Both the position numbers and the translations under genes were made by a program. From NCBI GenBank assembly GCA_016789705.1, contig JAEUQR010000164.1, positions 1-38,286 on the forward strand: a stretch of 38,286 nucleotides of DNA, in the 5' to 3' direction. The notes beneath the pieces were generated by a model, which saw nothing but the letters and a program-made list of their open reading frames with translations, searched no databases and was not told the origin of the DNA. Positions 33,977 through 38,286 of the stretch are shown piece after piece (position 1 is the first letter of the stretch; the number at the start of each line of letters is the position of its first letter). Source of the DNA: Acidobacteriota bacterium. Lineage in GTDB: Bacteria; Acidobacteriota; Vicinamibacteria; Vicinamibacterales; UBA2999.

Positions 33977-34819
33977 CTATGCCTGCGAGTTCCTGAAGGC
34001 GACGGCGATGGCTTCCTTGAGCAGCTTGGCTGCCACCCGGGCCGTCAGGTCGCGGTGGTCGTTGCCAGGGTGGTATTCGACGATGTCGATCCCGGCGATG
34101 GGCGCTCGGATCCGGTGCAGTAACTCCACGACGTCGCGCGTCGAGAGCCCTCCCGGCTCAGGATGGGCCACGCCGGGCGCGAACGCGGGGTCGAGGCCGT
34201 CGAGGTCGAGCGAGACGTAGAGCGGGCCTTCCAGAGCCTCCACCGGCGCCGAGCGCCACCGGTCCATCCCGTAGGTCTCCACGCCAAATCGGGCGGCCTG
34301 CGCCACCAGATGCGGGGTGGCGGTCCGCACACCGACCTGCACGAGCCGGTTCGTCAGGCGGTCCTCCATGATGCGCGCGAACGGACAGGCGTGCGAATAG
34401 CGGTCGCCAAGGCCGACGGGTTGGCCGGGCCCCGGCAGGGGATACTCGTCGTAGAGATCGCCGTGGGCGTCGATGTGCAGGATGGCCGCGACCGGCGTGC
34501 CCCGCCACGCCCGCAGCACGGGATAACTGATGCTGTGGTCGCCGCCCAGCACCACGGGCAGCCCCTGGTTCGTCAGGATGGCGCGTACGCCGGCTTCGAT
34601 GGCAGCTCGGGCCCCGGCGGCATCCTCGCCAGGCTCGAGGTCGCCAGCGTCGTCCAGAGCCCCCGGTTCCACGGCGATACCCACTTCCGTGGCGCTGTTG
34701 GTAGAAGGAGACCAGAGGGCGCACCGGATGAGCGGTGGGGCCGCGGCCGCACCACGTTCATAGGACGACGACCGGTCCCACGGCACGCCGAGGAGACAGG
34801 GACGGGGCGAAACGCGCAT
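33977..34819 (-). CDS. Agmatinase/arginase-family ureohydrolase
   Basis: 280 residues. Binuclear manganese motifs are in order: GGDHS (92-96), DAHGD..D (117-124) and SLDLDGLDP (203-211). The fold and size fit agmatinase (agmatine to putrescine and urea) or arginase; GGLSTRDVVELLHRI favours the agmatinase-like branch, but formimidoylglutamase and other guanidino hydrolases are possible. The gene follows the exbD terminator on the same strand and is probably expressed separately. Confidence 0.88.
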   Translation of the reverse strand: MRVSPRPCLLGVPWDRSSSYERGAAAAPPLIRCALWSPSTNSATEVGIAVEPGALDDAGDLEPGEDAAGARAAIEAGVRAILTNQGLPVVLGGDHSISYPVLRAWRGTPVAAILHIDAHGDLYDEYPLPGPGQPVGLGDRYSHACPFARIMEDRLTNRLVQVGVRTATPHLVAQAARFGVETYGMDRWRSAPVEALEGPLYVSLDLDGLDPAFAPGVAHPEPGGLSTRDVVELLHRIRAPIAGIDIVEYHPGNDHRDLTARVAAKLLKEAIAVAFRNSQA

Positions 34820-34830
34820 CGCAGTGCCCT

Positions 34831-34867
34831 CAAAAAGAAAACGGGCCGTCCCCGAAGGAACGGCCCG
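34831..34867 (-). terminator. Rho-independent terminator of the tonB-exb operon
   Basis: On the minus strand an 11 bp stem (CGGGCCGT plus TCC/GGG) closes a TTCG tetraloop and is followed by TTTTCTTTTTG. It lies 28 bp past the last exbD stop codon. Confidence 0.93.
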
Positions 34868-34894
34868 CTCGAATCCGGCGCGAACCGGTCGGCG

Positions 34895-35356
34895 TCAGTT
34901 GCCGGCCTGAGCGGCCTTTCGCATGCCCTCGGTGATGATGCCGACCTTTTCGACACCCGCACCCTTGGCCGCGTCGATCACTTCCACGATGTCGCCGTAG
35001 CGCAGACCGCCGTCGGCGGCGATGAACATCGTCTTGTCCTTGCGCTCCTCGTAGATCTTGCGAAGCATCTCGCCGAGGTCGCGGATCGTGACGTCCTGCT
35101 TGTTGACCGAGATCTTCCGGTCGTTCGAATACTCCAGCACGATCTGGGAGATATCGAGCGTCTTCTGATCCTTGGTCTTCGTCTCCGCAGGCAGATTGAC
35201 GTCGATGCCCTTCTGGGACAGCGGAAGCGCGGCCATGAAGATGACGAGCAGCACGAGCAGCACGTCGATCATCGGCGTGATGTTCATATCGCCGTTGGCT
35301 TCGAGCTTCTTGGCGGTAACGATCTTGTCCGCCCCCATGTGGTTATGGTGCGACAT
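34895..35356 (-). CDS. exbD: Biopolymer transporter ExbD/TolR, second copy
   Basis: 153 residues. A cytoplasmic N-terminus with a His-rich start (SHHNHMG), one membrane helix with the proton-carrying Asp in NITPMIDVLLVLLVIFM, then the periplasmic domain ending in EKVGIITEGM. Works with ExbB to turn proton flow into TonB motion. It overlaps the first exbD gene by ATGA. Two consecutive but dissimilar exbD genes suggest a heterodimer or two alternative partners. Confidence 0.93.
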   Translation of the reverse strand: MSHHNHMGADKIVTAKKLEANGDMNITPMIDVLLVLLVIFMAALPLSQKGIDVNLPAETKTKDQKTLDISQIVLEYSNDRKISVNKQDVTIRDLGEMLRKIYEERKDKTMFIAADGGLRYGDIVEVIDAAKGAGVEKVGIITEGMRKAAQAGN

Positions 35357-35790
35357 CAGTTGCCTCCCGTGGGCGCGCCGCCCTTGCGTTCGGTGATGAG
35401 CCCCATGTCCTCGATACCCACCTGGCGGAGCGTATCCATCATCTCCATCACGCGGCCGTAAGAGGCATCTTCATCGGCCTTGATGAGAACGATGCGTTCC
35501 TTCTTGCCCTCGAGGATGTCGTCCACGCGGGCACGCACGTCGGCATCAGGCACCTGCACGCCGTTCACCCAGAACTGACCATCGGGGGTGATGCCCACGA
35601 CGGTCTGGTCCTGTGTCTCCGGCTTGTCAGCGCTGTTGGTCGCCGTGGGCAGCGTGACGGGAACGCCCTTCTGCAAGAGCGGCGCGATGATCATCATGAT
35701 GATGAGCAGCACGAGCATGACGTCCACGAGCGGCGTCACGTTGATGTCCGACTTGACGCCGCCTTTGGCGCCGCCGACATCCATTGCCAT
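35356..35790 (-). CDS. exbD: Biopolymer transporter ExbD/TolR, first copy
   Basis: 144 residues with the same plan: short Gly-rich cytoplasmic start, membrane helix INVTPLVDVMLVLLIIMM with the key Asp, and periplasmic domain with RIVLIKADEDASYGRVMEMMD, ending EDMGLITER. Compared with the following paralogue the linker differs (QKGVPVTLPTA against QKGIDVNLPAE). It starts 37 nt after exbB and its stop overlaps the next start by 4 bases. Confidence 0.93.
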   Translation of the reverse strand: MAMDVGGAKGGVKSDINVTPLVDVMLVLLIIMMIIAPLLQKGVPVTLPTATNSADKPETQDQTVVGITPDGQFWVNGVQVPDADVRARVDDILEGKKERIVLIKADEDASYGRVMEMMDTLRQVGIEDMGLITERKGGAPTGGN

Positions 35791-35827
35791 GGTGCACTCT
35801 CCTGGCTAAGTGAAACCCGGTTGCGGA

Positions 35828-36601
35828 CTAGTTCGACGTCTTGCGGATGAAGTAGTCGAGCAGTTCCGACGACGAGTTGTCCATCTCGACGTTGAAGTAC
35901 TCGAGACGGCCGGTGAGGTAGTTGTAGAACCACACCGCCGGGATGGCCACGAAGAGGCCGAGCGCCGTTTCGACGAGCGCTTCCGCGATACCGGCCGAGA
36001 CGGCGCCGATGCCGCCCGAGCCCGACGACGCGATACCGACGAACGCGTTGATGACGCCGACGACCGTGCCGAGCAGACCGACGAACGGGGCCGTGGCGCC
36101 GATGGTCGCGAGGCTCGACACGCCCTTCTTCAGGTCGTTCGAGGTGAGCGCGGTGGCGCGCTGAATCGAACGGCGCACCGTGTCCAGAAGGTCGTCGCGG
36201 TTCAGCGTGGCACCGCCGGCGCTGTCCTGCTGGAACTGGTATTCCTGGAGGCCGGCGAGCACGACCTTGGCCAGGTGGCTGTAGCGGTAGTCCTTGTTGG
36301 ACGACAGGGCGATGGCTTCCTTCAGTCGGCCGTCCTTGAGGTGCTTCGCGACGAGCGGCGCGAACATCTTGGACTGCTTCTTCGCCTGGCTGAACGTGTA
36401 GATGCGCTCGATAGCGATACCCACCGACCAGAACGACATGATGAAGAGCACGACGGCGATGGCCATGGCCACGAAGCCCATCTGCTCGAACATCTCGATG
36501 AAGTCGATGCCGCCGCCGGCTTCCTGCGCGAACGCGGGCGAGCTGAGGAGCAGTGCGCCAACGGCAACCGCTGCAATCTGACCAATCTTCCGAACGTTCA
36601 T
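35828..36601 (-). CDS. exbB: MotA/TolQ/ExbB proton channel protein
   Basis: 257 residues, inner-membrane component of the TonB energiser. After an N-terminal signal-like segment (SSPAFA-Q) come a membrane helix (FVAMAIAVVLFIMSFWSVGIA), a long cytoplasmic helix-rich loop, and the paired helices with ATIGATAPFVGLLGTVVGVI and ALGLFVAIPAVWFYN. The ATG at 36601 is preferred over one twelve codons upstream because GGAGG stands 6 nt before it. The signal peptide is an extra relative to E. coli ExbB but occurs in other phyla. Between tonB and exbD. Confidence 0.94.
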   Translation of the reverse strand: MNVRKIGQIAAVAVGALLLSSPAFAQEAGGGIDFIEMFEQMGFVAMAIAVVLFIMSFWSVGIAIERIYTFSQAKKQSKMFAPLVAKHLKDGRLKEAIALSSNKDYRYSHLAKVVLAGLQEYQFQQDSAGGATLNRDDLLDTVRRSIQRATALTSNDLKKGVSSLATIGATAPFVGLLGTVVGVINAFVGIASSGSGGIGAVSAGIAEALVETALGLFVAIPAVWFYNYLTGRLEYFNVEMDNSSSELLDYFIRKTSN

Positions 36602-36653
36602 CGCATTCCTCCGGAAAAGAACCTGATTCGAGTTCATTACGAAATCGCCTGAC

Positions 36654-37373
36654 CTACTGCAGCGTGAACTGCACCGTAACCGTCATGATGACCGGCACTG
36701 GCACGCCGTTCAGCAAGGTCGGCGTGAACTGCCACTGACGCACCGCGTCGAGTGCCGCCTGGTCCAGCAGCGGAATCGACCGCAGGACCTTTGCATCCTG
36801 CACCGCACCGCTCGGGCCAATCGTGGCCTCGATGATGACGATGCCCTGAACGCGCGCCGACTGCGCGATCGGAGGATACACGGGATTGACGTGCTTGACC
36901 TTCTGCGGGGGCTTGATGTTGCCGCCCACGCGAACCGGCTGCGTGGGGGGCGGCGGCGGCGGCGGCGGCGGCTCAGGAATGCCTCCGGTGATACCGCCAA
37001 CGACGCCGCCGGCGAGACCGCCGTCGACACCGCCGACCTGCCCTTCGAAGCCGGCCTCGATGCCGGTCTCCGGCTTGATTTCCGTCGGAGCCTCCACGGG
37101 AGCCGCCGTCGGGTTGACTTCAACCTCGGGAGGCGGAGCCGCCGCCTGCGGAGGCGGAGGCGGGGGAGGCGGCGGAGGCGGCGGGGGTGGTGCCGCCACG
37201 AACGCCATCATCGACGGCGGCGTCGGAAGAATATCCGCTGCCATGAGCGGGACGATGACGATCGCCCCGAGCAGCGCAACTTCCGCGATCATCGTCAGAG
37301 CGACGGTGTATCCCGACTTGTTGCCCATCTTGATCGATGGGTCGACCACATCACCAAACAGGTCGCGTGGCAC
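36654..37373 (-). CDS. tonB: TonB family energy transducer
   Basis: 239 residues. Short cytoplasmic start, one membrane anchor (about 22-46, VALTMIAEVALLGAIVIVP), a periplasmic rod with two polyproline runs (62-75 and 135-143) that flank a Gly/Val-rich stretch (113-132), and a C-terminal TonB domain (about 155-239: HVNPVYPPIAQSARVQG, ending VTVQFTLQ). The GTG start at 37373 is chosen because an AGGAGG site lies 7-8 nt upstream. First gene of the operon, under a near-perfect sigma-70 type promoter. It should drive receptors such as the Oar-like protein at 30472. Confidence 0.93.
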   Translation of the reverse strand: MPRDLFGDVVDPSIKMGNKSGYTVALTMIAEVALLGAIVIVPLMAADILPTPPSMMAFVAAPPPPPPPPPPPPPPQAAAPPPEVEVNPTAAPVEAPTEIKPETGIEAGFEGQVGGVDGGLAGGVVGGITGGIPEPPPPPPPPPTQPVRVGGNIKPPQKVKHVNPVYPPIAQSARVQGIVIIEATIGPSGAVQDAKVLRSIPLLDQAALDAVRQWQFTPTLLNGVPVPVIMTVTVQFTLQ

Positions 37374-37394
37374 TGACTGTCCTCCTGACCTAGC

Positions 37395-37414
37395 GCGCTG
37401 CGTCACCGCAGCGC
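37395..37414 (-). promoter_or_regulatory. 5'-UTR hairpin with GNRA loop in the tonB leader
   Basis: On the minus strand GCGCTGCG-GTGA-CGCAGCGC forms a perfect 8 bp stem with a GUGA tetraloop. It begins about 12 nt after the predicted transcription start and ends just ahead of the ribosome-binding site, so it may stabilise the mRNA or restrain translation. Confidence 0.6.
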
Positions 37415-37432
37415 TTTGCCGCAAGGCCGCCG

Positions 37433-37462
37433 ATTATATCGGTGAGATTTTTTGCGTGTCAA
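37433..37462 (-). promoter_or_regulatory. Consensus promoter of the tonB operon
   Basis: Minus strand TTGACA (37462-37457), 18 nt spacer with an A-run, TATAAT (37438-37433). Both hexamers are perfect consensus; transcription would start near 37426, giving a 53 nt leader. Confidence 0.88.
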
Positions 37463-37701
37463 CGACGAGCCGCCGGGCCGTGGAGGGCTGGCAGACCGCC
37501 GCTGAAAATCACCGTACCCTGCTTTGACACCGGTTCCGGGAAAGTGGCACCAATGGCTGGTGGCTCGCCCGAAGTTCCGTATTTCGCGGGCCACCCCGTC
37601 ACCAGGGGAGCATCGAAACCCGGGGCATTCTAGCCGTGCCCCGGAGCCCCGTCAATGCACAAGGGCACGATTCCGAGGTTAATTCTTCGCGAGACATCCG
37701 G
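37463..37701. other. Gene-free spacer between tonB promoter and hppA terminator
   Basis: No gene is supported. It holds an 8 bp inverted repeat CCGGGGCA / TGCCCCGG (37620-37644) and no obvious promoter. The upstream neighbour on the same strand, hppA, ends beyond it with its own terminator. Confidence 0.6.
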
Positions 37702-37743
37702 AGAAAAGACAAACGGCGCGACGCCCGCGGAACGTCGCGCCGT
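37702..37743 (-). terminator. Rho-independent terminator of hppA
   Basis: On the minus strand ACGGCGCGACG and its perfect complement (11 bp, 9 nt loop, 37713-37743) are followed by TTGTCTTTTC, 20 bp past the hppA stop codon. Confidence 0.88.
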
Positions 37744-37763
37744 GTCCAGACTTCTGTCAGGCC

Positions 37764-38286
<523 letters not shown>

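Noticed and set aside
36930..37200. GGC/GGA-rich tract as a microsatellite or contingency repeat
   Set aside because: It encodes the polyproline runs of TonB in frame, which the family commonly has; no clean tandem unit is present.

Overview
The window is very GC-rich DNA packed with genes on both strands and many 1 to 4 base stop/start overlaps. The gene content points to a free-living Gram-negative-type bacterium: lipoprotein processing (lspA, lgt), a TonB/ExbB/ExbD energiser, a very large Oar-like TonB-dependent receptor with an N-terminal carboxypeptidase-regulatory domain, a proton-pumping pyrophosphatase and a selenocysteine tRNA. Large Oar-like receptors, H+-pyrophosphatase and this base composition together suggest an Acidobacteriota lineage, perhaps Vicinamibacteria. 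That is inference; there is no rRNA here to prove it.

Layout. 1-580: a tandem array of about 98-101 bp units, running into a tRNA-Sec gene on the minus strand. 626-4560 (minus): an iron-flavoured cluster, erpA, a Fur repressor fused to a rubrerythrin-like di-iron domain, a PHP phosphoesterase, a catalytically dead ABC-ATPase-like protein, a cold-shock-like protein and a HAD phosphatase. From the Fur fusion to the HAD gene every junction overlaps. 4660-6186: class I fumarase, divergent from an apparently exported methyltransferase. 6913-9081: cofactor genes bioY, thiD, moaE and moaD. 9089-11086: prfA and prmC, release factor 1 and its methylase. 11089-16124: a BON/LysM protein, a HIT hydrolase, a GNAT protein, a HAD hydrolase and an M16 peptidase pair (one catalytic, one not). 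16213-21823: ileS-lspA-lgt-rluD-nudix, a tight operon. 21840-29127: an HDAC-like deacetylase, Lon, a DksA/TraR-type protein, bL28, RidA and a bifunctional Rel/SpoT, i.e. stress and stringent-response functions. 29337-33837: a TPR lipoprotein and the Oar-like receptor. 33977-37373: agmatinase and tonB-exbB-exbD-exbD, the energy source for receptors such as the one just upstream. 37764-end: the 3' end of hppA.

The most unusual items are: (1) the array beside tRNA-Sec, whose units contain degenerate copies of the tRNA 3' end, plus a long palindrome that pairs the tRNA 3' end with its own trailer; (2) the Fur-rubrerythrin fusion heading a translationally coupled operon that also holds a motif-less ABC ATPase; (3) promoters whose -10 box lies exactly 6 nt before the start codon, implying leaderless mRNAs; (4) a MoaD whose terminal Gly-Gly is followed by six extra residues. 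No insertion sequence, prophage, CRISPR array or classical defence system is visible.
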